Positions 46,389-54,607 of a stretch of 64,000 bases of DNA are shown here, piece by piece. How positions within the stretch are numbered: the stretch's first letter is position 1; each line of letters begins with the position of its first letter. Origin of the DNA: Pseudomonadota bacterium (GTDB lineage: Bacteria; Desulfobacterota; Desulfobacteria; Desulfobacterales; Desulfolunaceae); the NCBI GenBank assembly GCA_018818835.1, contig JAHIRD010000150.1:1-64000 (forward strand), written 5' to 3'. The notes under the pieces were generated by a model, which did no database searches, was not told the DNA's origin, and saw only the letters and a program-made list of their open reading frames with translations. A program made the translations under genes and the position numbers.

Positions 46389-47442
46389 TACCGAGTCCAA
46401 TATTGATATCCTGGTGGACGTATTGGGCAATGACTATGACGTTCGGGTGGCCATGGATGGGGAAAGTGCCCTTAAATATATTGAAGATTATCCCCCCCAT
46501 TTGATCCTGCTGGATATCATTATGCCGGGGATCAGCGGGTACGAGGTCTGCCAGCGATTGAAAAAGAAAAAGAGTACCCGCTATATCCCCGTGATTTTTC
46601 TCACCTCCCTGGATGATGAACAGGACGAGGCTAAGGGCCTTGCCCTGGGTGCTGTGGACTATATCACAAAACCCTTCAGCCCCCAGTTAGTCAAGGCCAG
46701 GGTCCATAACCATCTTTTGTTGAAGCAACATCAGAATCATTTGGAAGACATGGTCCGTGAACGGACAATTGAGCTTGCCCTTACCCAGGAAGCCACCATT
46801 GAAAGTATGGGAACCCTTGCCGAATATAGAGATCCGGAAACAGGCGGTCACATCAAACGGACCCAGAATTATGTGAAAAAACTGGCCGGATACTTGAAAA
46901 ATCATCCCGGATTTTCATCCTTTCTGACCGGTGCTACCATTGACCAGCTCTATAGGTCCGCCCCATTGCATGACATTGGGAAAGTGGGGGTCAGGGACAA
47001 TATTCTGCTGAAGCCGGGTCGCCTCACCGAAGACGAGTTCGAAGAAATGAAAAAACATATCCTATTCGGCAAGAATGCTATTTTGAGTACAGAAAAAAAT
47101 CTGGGCAAGAACACCTTTCTATCCATGGCCAGGGAAATTGCCTATGGCCATCATGAAAAATGGGACGGCAGCGGTTATCCCCTGGGATTGAAAAAAGAGG
47201 AAATCCCCATTTCAGCTCGTTTGATGGCTGTGGCCGATGTGTATGATGCCCTGATCAGTAAGCGGGTTTACAAGCCGCCCTATTCCCATGAAACAGCCCT
47301 GCGCATCATGGCTGCTGGCAAGGGAACCCATTTTGACCCGGATGTATTGGATGCATTCATTGAAATGGAAGATGATTTCAGGGCCATCGCCCTTGAATAC
47401 GCCGATTTTGAAGAAGAGCGAATGCTTCTTATGAATAAATAG
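46348..47442 (+). CDS. RpfG-like response regulator with HD-GYP phosphodiesterase
   Basis: A 364-residue protein. The receiver (about 1-125) has [10 protein letters not shown] and phospho-Asp in LILLDIIMPGISGYEVC. The HD-GYP domain (about 155-350) has YRDPETGGHIKRTQNYVKKL, HDIGKVGVRDNILLKPGRL and AYGHHEKWDGSGYPLGLK. It should hydrolyse cyclic di-GMP when activated by the upstream hybrid kinase, whose gene it overlaps. This links two-component signalling to the second messenger sensed by the riboswitches at 52381-52717 (inference). Confidence 0.93.
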   Translation: MTDLKGLTVMVVDDTESNIDILVDVLGNDYDVRVAMDGESALKYIEDYPPHLILLDIIMPGISGYEVCQRLKKKKSTRYIPVIFLTSLDDEQDEAKGLALGAVDYITKPFSPQLVKARVHNHLLLKQHQNHLEDMVRERTIELALTQEATIESMGTLAEYRDPETGGHIKRTQNYVKKLAGYLKNHPGFSSFLTGATIDQLYRSAPLHDIGKVGVRDNILLKPGRLTEDEFEEMKKHILFGKNAILSTEKNLGKNTFLSMAREIAYGHHEKWDGSGYPLGLKKEEIPISARLMAVADVYDALISKRVYKPPYSHETALRIMAAGKGTHFDPDVLDAFIEMEDDFRAIALEYADFEEERMLLMNK

Positions 47443-47476
47443 TGTCCATTCAGAAATGGATGGGCACTAAATAGAT
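47437..47476 (-). repeat. short hairpin repeat overlapping the HD-GYP stop, copy 2
   Basis: On the plus strand AAATAGTGTCCATTCAGAAA then TGGATGGGCACTAAATAG. It is the reverse complement type of 31903-31935, and the stop TAG (47440-47442) lies within its edge. Confidence 0.6.
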
Positions 47477-47567
47477 CCTTGAACAGCACGTTTGTATTGT
47501 ATATGATCTGTTTGTTAATCCCTCCGGGGATGTATCGTGACGATGGTTTAATCAACAAAGGAGGCTC

Positions 47568-47903
47568 ATGACAACGGATCATGAAAAGAATGTCAAGTTT
47601 AACGGAAACCAGATCAAACGTGATGACGCTGTTCGATTTGTTGACACGGTTTTGAAAGAAAAAGGGCGGTTTGATGATTCAATGGACCTATCCGGTGGTA
47701 TCTCTACGATCACCGATGTGTTTAAGGTTTTGATCACCGATGATGACGATAGTTTTTCCCTGGCCCTGGAACCTTTGGAAGGGGGGGAAGAAAAGTTCAC
47801 ATTTACCATTGATAAAGGGACAGGTACAATTTACAGACACCTCTCTGAAATTAAACCCCAGGCCATCGATGACGAGGATATTGACTTTTTGGATGAACTC
47901 TGA
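47568..47903 (+). CDS. small acidic protein of unknown function
   Basis: A 111-residue soluble protein beginning MTTDHEKNVKFNGNQIKRDD, with acidic beta-like repeats (FKVLITDDDDSFSLALEPLE) and a very acidic end (DDEDIDFLDEL). No family recognised. AAAGGAGG precedes the ATG at good spacing, supporting translation. Hairpins follow at 47951-48004. Confidence 0.65.
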   Translation: MTTDHEKNVKFNGNQIKRDDAVRFVDTVLKEKGRFDDSMDLSGGISTITDVFKVLITDDDDSFSLALEPLEGGEEKFTFTIDKGTGTIYRHLSEIKPQAIDDEDIDFLDEL

Positions 47904-47950
47904 TCTGGATTTATAAAAAAATAGTGTTTAAAATGGTTTGACTGATAAAT

Positions 47951-48004
47951 CCCTTCCATGTTTGACAGGGCATGGAAGGGTTGACGTCCCGTATGGGGCG
48001 TTTT
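47951..48004 (+). terminator. double hairpin with T-tract between small gene and GNAT
   Basis: A perfect ten-pair stem CCCTTCCATG / CATGGAAGGG (47951-47980) is followed by CGTCCC-GTAT-GGGGCG and TTTT (47985-48004). The second hairpin is terminator-like. Confidence 0.55.
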
Positions 48005-48043
48005 CATTTGCAATCCTTTCCAAATAGGTTTATAAGGCTGGCC

Positions 48044-48511
48044 ATGATACGCAAGGCAACGATTAAAGATATAAAAATGATTCACGCCCTTCTTTCCGAC
48101 TACGGCGATAAGGGGGTACTCCTTTCAAGGCCCTTGAGTGAACTTTACGATCATGTCAGGGATTTTTTTGTGTTTGAAATCCCCGGAACACGGGACGTCG
48201 GAGGCTGCGGTGCCTTACAGTTCTGCTGGGAAGACCTTGCGGAAATCAGGTCACTTGCCGTGAAAAAGGAATATCAGGATCAGAATATAGGTACCTGTCT
48301 GATCGAGGCCGCCATTGATGAGGCACGGACCTATGGAATCAAAAAACTGTTTACCCTGACCTATCGACCCGGCTTTTTTAAGAAATTCGATTTTAATGTC
48401 ATTGACAGAGCTGAATTGCCATTGAAAATATGGTCAGACTGCATCTCCTGCGTTAAATTCCCTGATTGCGATGAGACGGCCATGATGCTGTCTCTCAATG
48501 GGCATTGTTGA
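48044..48511 (+). CDS. GNAT N-acetyltransferase, short ArgA-like
   Basis: A 155-residue acetyltransferase. MIRKATIKDIKMIHALLSDY begins the fold; LAEIRSLAVKKEYQDQNIGT provides the acetyl-CoA pyrophosphate loop (Q-x-x-G-x-G-like), with KLFTLTYRPGFFKKFDFNVI after it. The architecture matches short amino-acid N-acetyltransferases that supply N-acetylglutamate for arginine synthesis in bacteria without full-length ArgA. The frame extends to 47972 but ATG at 48044 starts the fold. An MFS transporter gene starts 22 bp downstream. Confidence 0.85.
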   Translation: MIRKATIKDIKMIHALLSDYGDKGVLLSRPLSELYDHVRDFFVFEIPGTRDVGGCGALQFCWEDLAEIRSLAVKKEYQDQNIGTCLIEAAIDEARTYGIKKLFTLTYRPGFFKKFDFNVIDRAELPLKIWSDCISCVKFPDCDETAMMLSLNGHC

Positions 48512-48532
48512 TACGATACCCGGACAGGTCGC

Positions 48533-49714
48533 ATGACTCGAACTGAAATCAAAATATTCGGTACCTTGTTTTTTTCAATATTTACGGCAGTGACCGGCGT
48601 GGGCATTGTGATTCCGCTCCTGCCTGTATATGCCCATGATCTGGGCGCCAGCGGGCTTTATATCAGCCTGATTTTTGGATCTTTTTCCATCTCACGGACA
48701 GTTCTTTTACCCTATTTCGGACGGATGTCTGACAGGCGAGGCCGTAAGCCCTACATTGTTTTTGGACTGTTTTCCTATGCGGTGGTATCCCTGGGTTTTA
48801 TGATGGCCTCCAGTGTGGATACCCTGATTTTTCTTCGGTTTTTTCAGGGCATTGCCTCTGCCATGATCATGCCGGTGGCCCAGGCCTATGTGGGCGACAT
48901 TACACCCGAGGGCAAGGAAGGTCTGTTTATGGGCATTTTCAGTATGTCCATGTTTGCCAGCCTGAGTCTTGGCCCCTTTATGGGGGGTATGATTCACTCA
49001 CGTTTCGGATTGGATTCAGCCTTTGCCGTTATGGGTTTTCTTGCGATTCTATCATTTATCTGCAGCTATGTGTTTCTTCCACCGGTAGACCAGGAAAAAA
49101 CAACGAGAATAAAGAAAAAAACCACGTCATGGAAAGTGATTCTTTCAGACAGGGTGATGATAGGGCTTTGCTCCTTCCGATTTGTGTATACCACCTGCGT
49201 GGGTGTGATCTGGTGTTTTCTTCCCCTCTTTGCCACCACCCAGTTTAATCTGGACAGCTCGGCAACGGGAACTCTGGTCATGCTGATGGTACTGATAGGG
49301 GGGATACTTCATACGCCCATGGGCTATCTGGCGGACCGCATGAACAAGCCCATGCTGATCGTGGTTGGCGGTATCGTGATCTTTCTTTCCATGGTATCCA
49401 TCGAATGGGCCGACGGCTTTTCGTTTCTACTGGTTTCAGTGGTCATATTCGGAATCGGAGGGGGGATTTCCCTGCCAGCCTTATCGGCCATGGCTGTGAC
49501 CGAAGGAAAAAAGATGGATGCTTTGGGGTCTGTGATGTCACTTTTGACCATGGCCCACAGTATGGGGATGCTTCTGGGTTCCCTGATTGCCGGTCTGACC
49601 ATGGATTATTTCCATTTGAATCATGCCTTTCCGGTGGGGGCCATGATTATGCTTGGAGGGGTATTCTTTTTTATCTGGTGTATGATCCCGCAGAAAGCCC
49701 AGAACCAATCGTGA
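48533..49714 (+). CDS. MFS transporter, drug/metabolite efflux type
   Basis: A 393-residue protein with about 12 TM helices. MFS motif A is PYFGRMSDRRGRKPYIVFGL in loop 2-3, repeated in weaker form before TM8 (GYLADRMNKPMLIVV). TM1 begins LFFSIFTAVTGVGIVIPLLP. The family exports drugs or small metabolites by proton antiport. It lies directly behind the GNAT gene and may share its transcript. Substrate unknown. Confidence 0.9.
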   Translation: MTRTEIKIFGTLFFSIFTAVTGVGIVIPLLPVYAHDLGASGLYISLIFGSFSISRTVLLPYFGRMSDRRGRKPYIVFGLFSYAVVSLGFMMASSVDTLIFLRFFQGIASAMIMPVAQAYVGDITPEGKEGLFMGIFSMSMFASLSLGPFMGGMIHSRFGLDSAFAVMGFLAILSFICSYVFLPPVDQEKTTRIKKKTTSWKVILSDRVMIGLCSFRFVYTTCVGVIWCFLPLFATTQFNLDSSATGTLVMLMVLIGGILHTPMGYLADRMNKPMLIVVGGIVIFLSMVSIEWADGFSFLLVSVVIFGIGGGISLPALSAMAVTEGKKMDALGSVMSLLTMAHSMGMLLGSLIAGLTMDYFHLNHAFPVGAMIMLGGVFFFIWCMIPQKAQNQS

Positions 49715-49802
49715 TGGCGTCGTGAAACGTCCCCTATGAGGCGTCGATTTCTTACGAGTTTATCAAGCGTTGTACCTGTTTTACGGAATCCTAATGTGAT
49801 CT

Positions 49803-50486
49803 TTATTGGGGATTGGGAGACTTCCCAGTGCCTTTTTTTAAAAATAATGGGGGTTCGGGCGCTGCTTTATGCCCGATTTTCATTTCAAGAGATTCTTCAC
49901 GATGACGAAGGTCTTTTTCCCATTTTGCAAGTTGATCTTCTTTTTCAATGATTTTAAGATGTTCAATTAATAATTTTTTTTGCTGCTCAAGCATTTTCTG
50001 TTTTTCACTGACCAACTTGGCGGTGGTCTGGTTGAGCCGTTCGGATTTTAACTGGTATATTCCGGTTTGTATTTTTTCTTTGACGTGTAAGTCCCGGATT
50101 GAATCCAATATCGACATGTCGATGCTCACACAGGTTCCCTCTTTTCTGGCTATGACCGTGGCTGACCTGGAATCTTCCCCCAGGCTACTCATCTCACCAA
50201 AAACATCCCCTGGCTCCGTGAATACCGTGATCAGGACATCGTTTTTGATGACGGCAAACTCCCCCTGAACCACCCAGAAAATCCAGCTGTCAAAATCACC
50301 CTCTTTGATCACGGTTTCTTTTGCATCATAGCTGACAAGTTTGGCGATTCGGTTGTGATACTCGCTTTCTTTGGTCCCAAGGAGAATCCGGAGTTCATTT
50401 AATGAAAGATTTTTCAGAATTTTAAATTTTTTTAAACGTTTGATGGTGTTTTCTTCAATCAGGCTGGATTTTATTTCTCTGGGCAT
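49803..50486 (-). CDS. cyclic-nucleotide-binding domain protein with coiled coil
   Basis: A 227-residue protein with a single cNMP-binding fold (about 25-135): DAKETVIKEGDFDSWIFWVV, then GDVFGEMSSLGEDSRSATVI. A helical tail follows (KLVSEKQKMLEQQKKLLIEH). No HTH is seen, so it is a cyclic-nucleotide sensor or scaffold rather than a CRP-type regulator. ATG at 50486 has GGAG seven bases upstream and is preferred over 50498. It may read the product of the CHASE2 cyclase (24672-26870), but they are not linked. The 269 bp upstream hold no clear feature. Confidence 0.83.
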   Translation of the reverse strand: MPREIKSSLIEENTIKRLKKFKILKNLSLNELRILLGTKESEYHNRIAKLVSYDAKETVIKEGDFDSWIFWVVQGEFAVIKNDVLITVFTEPGDVFGEMSSLGEDSRSATVIARKEGTCVSIDMSILDSIRDLHVKEKIQTGIYQLKSERLNQTTAKLVSEKQKMLEQQKKLLIEHLKIIEKEDQLAKWEKDLRHREESLEMKIGHKAAPEPPLFLKKGTGKSPNPQ

Positions 50487-50755
50487 AATAGGCTCCATGG
50501 GATGGATCTAAAATTAGAAAGCAGGGAATAATGATTATATAGTTCAAAAATTATGACATGGTAGGAGATACATCGTTTTGTGGGCGGATTTCATATCCAC
50601 CCGTTCACGACAATATCACGAGGGTAGCATGGAATAAGCACACGTTTTTTGGAAAAAACATCAATCTTAACAAGATGGTCAAGAATAAAAAAAAGGGAGC
50701 CCAAACAATCTATCAGATAGACGTCGTTATTAGGTAAAAACAACACGAATGAGAT

Positions 50756-51133
50756 TTAAGCCATGTTTTGCTGCTGTTGAAACGTCATTTGTTCAATACG
50801 CTGTTCCGCCTCAAAACGTGCTTTCTGGGTGGCCTGTTCCAATTCAAACTGTCTTTTTTCGTTGTTCAGTTCTCTGATTTTGGCGTTTTCTTCCTGGGCC
50901 AGGCGCAACTCAAACTCACGTTTGTCGTTAACCTGAGCGGATTCGAACATGGCCCTGGACCGATCTATTCCTTCATTGGATAGAGAAACGTTAAACGATG
51001 AAGTCACAGCTTCACGCGTTGCGAGAACAGGGTCGGCCTGTGTGTTCAACCTATCATTCGTGTTCGTTTTTGCTAATGATCCACCACGTGTATAAATCGT
51101 GGTGGCTGTAATGGAGATAGCGTTTACATCCAT
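50756..51133 (-). CDS. small coiled-coil protein without signal peptide
   Basis: A 125-residue protein starting MDVNAISITATTIYTRGGSL. The C-terminal half is a long charged coiled coil (FELRLAQEENAKIRELNNEK). The middle has SSFNVSLSNEGIDRSRAM. Its neighbour (51213-51470) starts MDINSVNASV and has YRVNISQEAQQAQ, so the two share an MD(V/I)N start and a (V/L)(S/N)(L/I)S-x-E motif. Similar short motifs occur in small motility-associated proteins, but no family can be assigned. Separated from that neighbour by a hairpin. Confidence 0.6.
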   Translation of the reverse strand: MDVNAISITATTIYTRGGSLAKTNTNDRLNTQADPVLATREAVTSSFNVSLSNEGIDRSRAMFESAQVNDKREFELRLAQEENAKIRELNNEKRQFELEQATQKARFEAEQRIEQMTFQQQQNMA

Positions 51134-51169
51134 TTTTAACCTGCCTTTATGTGCTCTTTCTGAGGCAGT

Positions 51170-51198
51170 CGGGTTAACACGTTCAGAGTGTTAACCCG
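51170..51198 (-). promoter_or_regulatory. intergenic hairpin between two small genes
   Basis: CGGGTTAACAC-GTTCAGA-GTGTTAACCCG, an 11-pair perfect stem. No T-tract, so it is more likely an mRNA processing or stability element than a terminator. Confidence 0.5.
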
Positions 51199-51212
51199 AA
51201 TCGTACTGGTCA

Positions 51213-51470
51213 TTAGCCCGCAATCTGCCCTGCGCTTGTATATGTCTGCACAGCCTCAGAACCTGCAGTCCCCGAAGGTAAACTTTCAGGCGGTGTTGTA
51301 CTCCCGTTAGCTTGTGCCTGTTGAGCCTCCTGGGATATATTAACCCGGTAAGGCTCACGGCTTTCCTGAGAACGGGTTTCATTAACTTCCGTTTGTTTGG
51401 GTTCTTGATTCTCAGAAGCCAAGGTTTGTCTGTCCACAGGGACAGACGCATTGACTGAATTTATGTCCAT
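51213..51470 (-). CDS. small Gln/Ser/Thr-rich protein of unknown function
   Basis: An 85-residue soluble protein starting MDINSVNASVPVDRQTLASE, low in hydrophobics, with YRVNISQEAQQAQANGS in the middle. GGAGG precedes the ATG. It forms a tandem pair with 50756-51133 (shared MD(V/I)N start). Family not recognised. Confidence 0.6.
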   Translation of the reverse strand: MDINSVNASVPVDRQTLASENQEPKQTEVNETRSQESREPYRVNISQEAQQAQANGSTTPPESLPSGTAGSEAVQTYTSAGQIAG

Positions 51471-51889
51471 GGTGAAGCCTCCTTACAGTAAAAGCACGAA
51501 TAAAATCTGTTTGATGCATAAAACTGTTGGGAGATCAGGCCAGGAAAGACAAAAGGAAGTTAGAAACAACATATGCGAAACATGCCAACATTCAAACAGA
51601 TGAACGTTTAAAATTTATCTAATAATAATATAATCAACATACCTGTCAGAGTCAAGTCCAAATAAATATTAACTTTAAAAACAGATGGATAACTCGGTAA
51701 TATGTCAAAAAAATGACGACTCGGAAAACGTATTCGTTCCAGAGTTATGTCCCATTCGTATCCAGACTCTGGCCAAACATTATAACGCCGTATATGGTAT
51801 CCATAGGACGTATAAGTCCTAATTTACATCAGGACTGTTTTTTGTTCATAAAATATGAAAATAAAGGGTAAAAGAGTGACACATCATAG
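51471..51889. other. AT-rich intergenic region with a hairpin-element copy
   Basis: About 420 bp. The right half contains the element at 51739-51830. The rest is AT-rich and presumably carries the promoter for the two small genes. No gene was seen. Confidence 0.5.
51739..51830 (+). repeat. degenerate copy of the cruciform element at 58654-58745
   Basis: GGCCAAACATTATAACGCCG then TATATGG and TCCTAATTT match 58703-58740. A shorter hairpin CCAGAGT / ACTCTGG precedes it. It lies just 3' of the motif-family gene 51890-52351, as the intact copy does for 58746-59675. Confidence 0.6.
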
Positions 51890-52351
51890 CTAATGAGCTG
51901 TGATACGCAAGGTGCCATGAACATCAACAACCATATGCCCTATATACACGGTGCCCATGGAATTTCCTGCGCCGATATCGGTTCCCAGACGGATCGTTGT
52001 GGAAAAGTTTTTGATATCCATAATCGGTCCGTCCAGAGTGCATTCATACCCCATGGCTCCGTTGTTGTCTACAATCCTGGTGGTCATTGAAGGATCAATG
52101 CCCATGGTTCCTTCATACTTTGTATCAGCAAAGCTGATATAACCGCTGCCACTACCGCCGAAAAAATATGTTCCGGTTTCATTGTCGCGGTTTATCTGAA
52201 CAATACCCAGCATATCTGAAAAGCCAGCCTGGGCTGTGATTTGATCCAATTCTTCATCAGACATGTGGGTCATCTTTGCAAAACCTGATGAAGGAAGTGC
52301 AAACAGACATAGTGCACATACAATTGTTGTAAGATAACGAAGCTTTCTCAT
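51890..52351 (-). CDS. secreted Fil-like paralogue under four cyclic-di-GMP riboswitches
   Basis: A 153-residue secreted protein. The signal peptide (LTTIVCALCLFALPSSGFA) is followed by KMTHMSDEELDQITAQAGFS, the double-glycine-leader-like motif shared by five other proteins in this locus. The mature part is Gly- and beta-rich (GTYFFGGSGSGYISFADTKY), ending VDVHGTLRITAH. ATG at 52351 follows AAAGGAG; an extra nine-residue extension to 52378 is unlikely. The four GEMM-I aptamers at 52381-52717 lie in its leader, so expression should follow cyclic di-GMP. Likely a surface or fibre component (inference). Confidence 0.75.
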   Translation of the reverse strand: MRKLRYLTTIVCALCLFALPSSGFAKMTHMSDEELDQITAQAGFSDMLGIVQINRDNETGTYFFGGSGSGYISFADTKYEGTMGIDPSMTTRIVDNNGAMGYECTLDGPIMDIKNFSTTIRLGTDIGAGNSMGTVYIGHMVVDVHGTLRITAH

Positions 52352-52380
52352 GGCGAACTCCTTTCTGTGTTGTTTCAACA

Positions 52381-52448
52381 GGTAACCCGGCTATCCTCAA
52401 TGATGAAGGACCCGTGGCTTTCCGTCCCAGGGTTACCCCTGGTTTGGC
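52381..52448 (-). promoter_or_regulatory. GEMM-I cyclic-di-GMP riboswitch, copy A (gene-proximal)
   Basis: Read on the minus strand: GCCAAACCAGGG-GTAA-CCCTGGGAC, then GGAAAGCCACGGGTCCTTC and AGGATAGCCGGGTTACC. P2 (CCAGGG/CCCTGG) is closed by a GNRA loop, and P3 carries the ACGGG receptor and the GCCGGGTTACC 3' strand of the class. The aptamer ends 29 nt before the start codon. Between lie a small hairpin TGTTGAAACAACA and the Shine-Dalgarno AAAGGAG, which suggests translational control. Confidence 0.88.
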
Positions 52449-52456
52449 GCATAGGA

Positions 52457-52525
52457 GGCGACCCGGCTGTCCTTTTTTGAGAAAGGATCCGTGGCTTTCC
52501 GTCCCAGGGTTACCCCTGGTTTGGC
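52457..52525 (-). promoter_or_regulatory. GEMM-I cyclic-di-GMP riboswitch, copy B
   Basis: Same fold: GCCAAACCAGGG-GTAA-CCCTGG, GGAAAGCCACGGATCC and GGACAGCCGGGTCGCC. It is preceded by TTAG, giving the best match to the AGG that precedes the conserved CAAACC in the class. Eight nucleotides separate it from copy A. Confidence 0.88.
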
Positions 52526-52569
52526 CTAATATACTCAATGACAGTTAATAAAATAAAAACGTGTTAACA

Positions 52570-52638
52570 GGCGACCCGGCTGTCCTTTTTTGAGAAAGGA
52601 CCCGTGGCTTTCCGTCCCAGGGTCACCCCTGGTTTGGC
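52570..52638 (-). promoter_or_regulatory. GEMM-I cyclic-di-GMP riboswitch, copy C
   Basis: Same fold with P2 loop GTGA instead of GTAA, still GNRA, showing conservation of structure over sequence. 44 nt separate it from copy B and 10 nt from copy D. Confidence 0.88.
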
Positions 52639-52648
52639 TTTGTTGTGA

Positions 52649-52717
52649 GGCAACCCGGCTATCCTTTTTGAAAAAAGGACCCGTGGCTTTCCGTCCCAGG
52701 GTTACCCCTGGTTTGGC
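52649..52717 (-). promoter_or_regulatory. GEMM-I cyclic-di-GMP riboswitch, copy D (promoter-proximal)
   Basis: Same fold: GCCAAACCAGGG-GTAA-CCCTGG, GGAAAGCCACGGGTCC and AAGGATAGCCGGGTTGCC. First in the transcript. An imperfect inverted repeat (52742-52787) lies just upstream. Confidence 0.88.
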
Positions 52718-52741
52718 AGCATGCGCTTCGTCACTCTTTTA

Positions 52742-52787
52742 CCCATGCCATTTGTTTTCGCGATATTTCAGAAAAAAAATGGCATGG
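52742..52787. repeat. imperfect inverted repeat upstream of the riboswitch array
   Basis: CCATGCCATTTGTTTTC pairs with GAAAAAAAATGGCATGG. It may end transcription from the operon ending at 52999 or lie near the promoter of the riboswitch transcript. Role unknown. Confidence 0.4.
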
Positions 52788-52998
52788 TTAACCTTGATGT
52801 CAAAGAACATTTTAAGATGGATTAAGACCGTAACCCGACAGATAATAAATGTGTCAATCCAATTAAACGTATCGGAATTTTGGGTGAGGAACTGAAGCGA
52901 AATCCATGGATTTTTTTTTGACTGTAAAAAAAGTTTGGGGGCGTATAGCCAGGAGGAACGCGAATATCCGGTTGATCGGGAAACCACGCCCCATTGTG

Positions 52999-54534
52999 TT
53001 ATTCAGAGATATGAACCTCGGCAATTAAGAATTCAGGGCCCTTTTCAGCTTGCAAGGCAAGGGTGTGAAACGATGCGGGTGAGGTAAACACGATGGGGAC
53101 GTTTTTTACAAAACCTTTATACCGGTCCTTGCATTCGGTTGTGTCCACCACCATGAACCATTTTTCATCACGGAAAGCCTGATAGGCCAGGTGCTGTCCA
53201 TCGGGGCTGAACCCGATCATTCCGATTTTTTCATACCTGTTAATTTCCACGTCATCCAGCACCATGATGGTTGTGTCGCCCTGTTTAGACACATAGGCCA
53301 GGTGTCGACTGTCCGGACTGAACAGAAACATGGAAATGGAATCGTATGGTTTTTTTTCCTGATTGTTAATGATCATAAACTGCTTGTCACCACGTTTTGC
53401 TTTATACGCGATGATTGAGGAGTCTGGGCTGAACGTGGGCAGGGAAACGGAATCATATTCCTTTCCTTCGGTGTTGTCCGCAAAGACAATGGATGATTCG
53501 GTTGATCCCCCCACATAAGCGAATCGTGATGAGTCCGGACTGAAATTGTAGGGGCCGATATTTTTGACCCAGGGGCCTTTTTTGTCGTTTACGACAATAC
53601 AGCTTTTTTTCCCTGTGTAGGCTGAATAGATAAACCGTTTGGAATCAGGACTGAAAAACGGTTGGCTTACAGCCTGGAAGGATTTCTGAGGAGATTCATC
53701 CACGACCACAAGATGTTTTTCACCGGTTTTAGCAACATAGATCAGATGCTGGGAATCCGGGCTAAAGGAAAGGGTGAGGATGTCGTCATAGGCTTTTAAG
53801 GTCTGATTGTCTTTGACCACAAACCAGGTATTGTTTTTTTTGGCCAGATAGCAGAAATGATTGGAATCCGGGCTGAATAAAGGTGATTTTATTTCATCAA
53901 AGGGTTCGCACTCCTTGTCGTTCAGGACCATAACCCATGATTTGTTTTTATAAACAAGGTAGGCAATCTGTTTGGAGTTCGGACTGAACATGGGATAGCC
54001 TGATCCGAAAATTCCTTCGTATTCCGGTCCTTTTTTACCGTCTGTGATCACAAAATATTTTTTATTCCGATCTCGTGCAAGATAGGAGGTTCGCTTGGAG
54101 TCAGGGCTGAAAAAAATAGTGGCAATGGCATCATAGGCCTCGCTGACCTTTTCATCGATTACGGCATGGGACGCATTGCCCTTGCGGGCAATATAGGCAA
54201 GCCGTGTGCCATCCGGACTGAATATGGGCCCGATTTTGCTGATGGTGTCGAATACAGGGCCGATATGGCCGTTTCTGAATATGGAAATTCCGGTTTTTTC
54301 ACCTGTGGCTTTCATGGCAAAGGACACCGAGTTGACCAGGGGAAAATTGGTGGTCAGGGTTGAGGGAAAAATGGTTGTTCCGTTTTCAAGGGAGCCGATA
54401 AGGGTTTTTGTTTCACTGAGTTTCAATAAGGGTTTTCTGGGTGGTGATGTTTCTGCCGTGGCCCCTATGCACAGGCCATTGAGAATGAGAAAGATGACAA
54501 GGAATACGAGAATGGGGGTCTTTTTTTTGATCAT
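52999..54534 (-). CDS. secreted beta-propeller protein with ten FSPDS repeats
   Basis: A 511-residue secreted protein. Signal peptide MIKKKTPILVFLVIFLILNG. Ten repeats of about 40 residues contain FSPDS/FSPDG followed by a Y-(L/V/I)-A strand, for example FFSPDSKRTSYLA, LFSPDSNHFCYLA and GFSPDGQHLAYQA, as in TolB/PD40 propeller blades. Such domains scaffold protein contacts in the periplasm. ATG at 54534 gives a clean signal peptide; the frame is open to 54615. Last gene of the C39 peptidase operon, 73 bp after the FadL-like gene. Confidence 0.82.
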   Translation of the reverse strand: MIKKKTPILVFLVIFLILNGLCIGATAETSPPRKPLLKLSETKTLIGSLENGTTIFPSTLTTNFPLVNSVSFAMKATGEKTGISIFRNGHIGPVFDTISKIGPIFSPDGTRLAYIARKGNASHAVIDEKVSEAYDAIATIFFSPDSKRTSYLARDRNKKYFVITDGKKGPEYEGIFGSGYPMFSPNSKQIAYLVYKNKSWVMVLNDKECEPFDEIKSPLFSPDSNHFCYLAKKNNTWFVVKDNQTLKAYDDILTLSFSPDSQHLIYVAKTGEKHLVVVDESPQKSFQAVSQPFFSPDSKRFIYSAYTGKKSCIVVNDKKGPWVKNIGPYNFSPDSSRFAYVGGSTESSIVFADNTEGKEYDSVSLPTFSPDSSIIAYKAKRGDKQFMIINNQEKKPYDSISMFLFSPDSRHLAYVSKQGDTTIMVLDDVEINRYEKIGMIGFSPDGQHLAYQAFRDEKWFMVVDTTECKDRYKGFVKNVPIVFTSPASFHTLALQAEKGPEFLIAEVHISE

Positions 54535-54607
54535 GATAGAAATACCTGAAAACCATGCCGTACATGGTTGGATGAGAAAAACCGAATCGGTCAGACTTTG
54601 AAACATG

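Noticed and set aside
52381-52717. CRISPR-like or REP-type array
   Set aside because: Only four units with unequal spacers, and each matches the GEMM-I aptamer in stem, GNRA loop and conserved bases.
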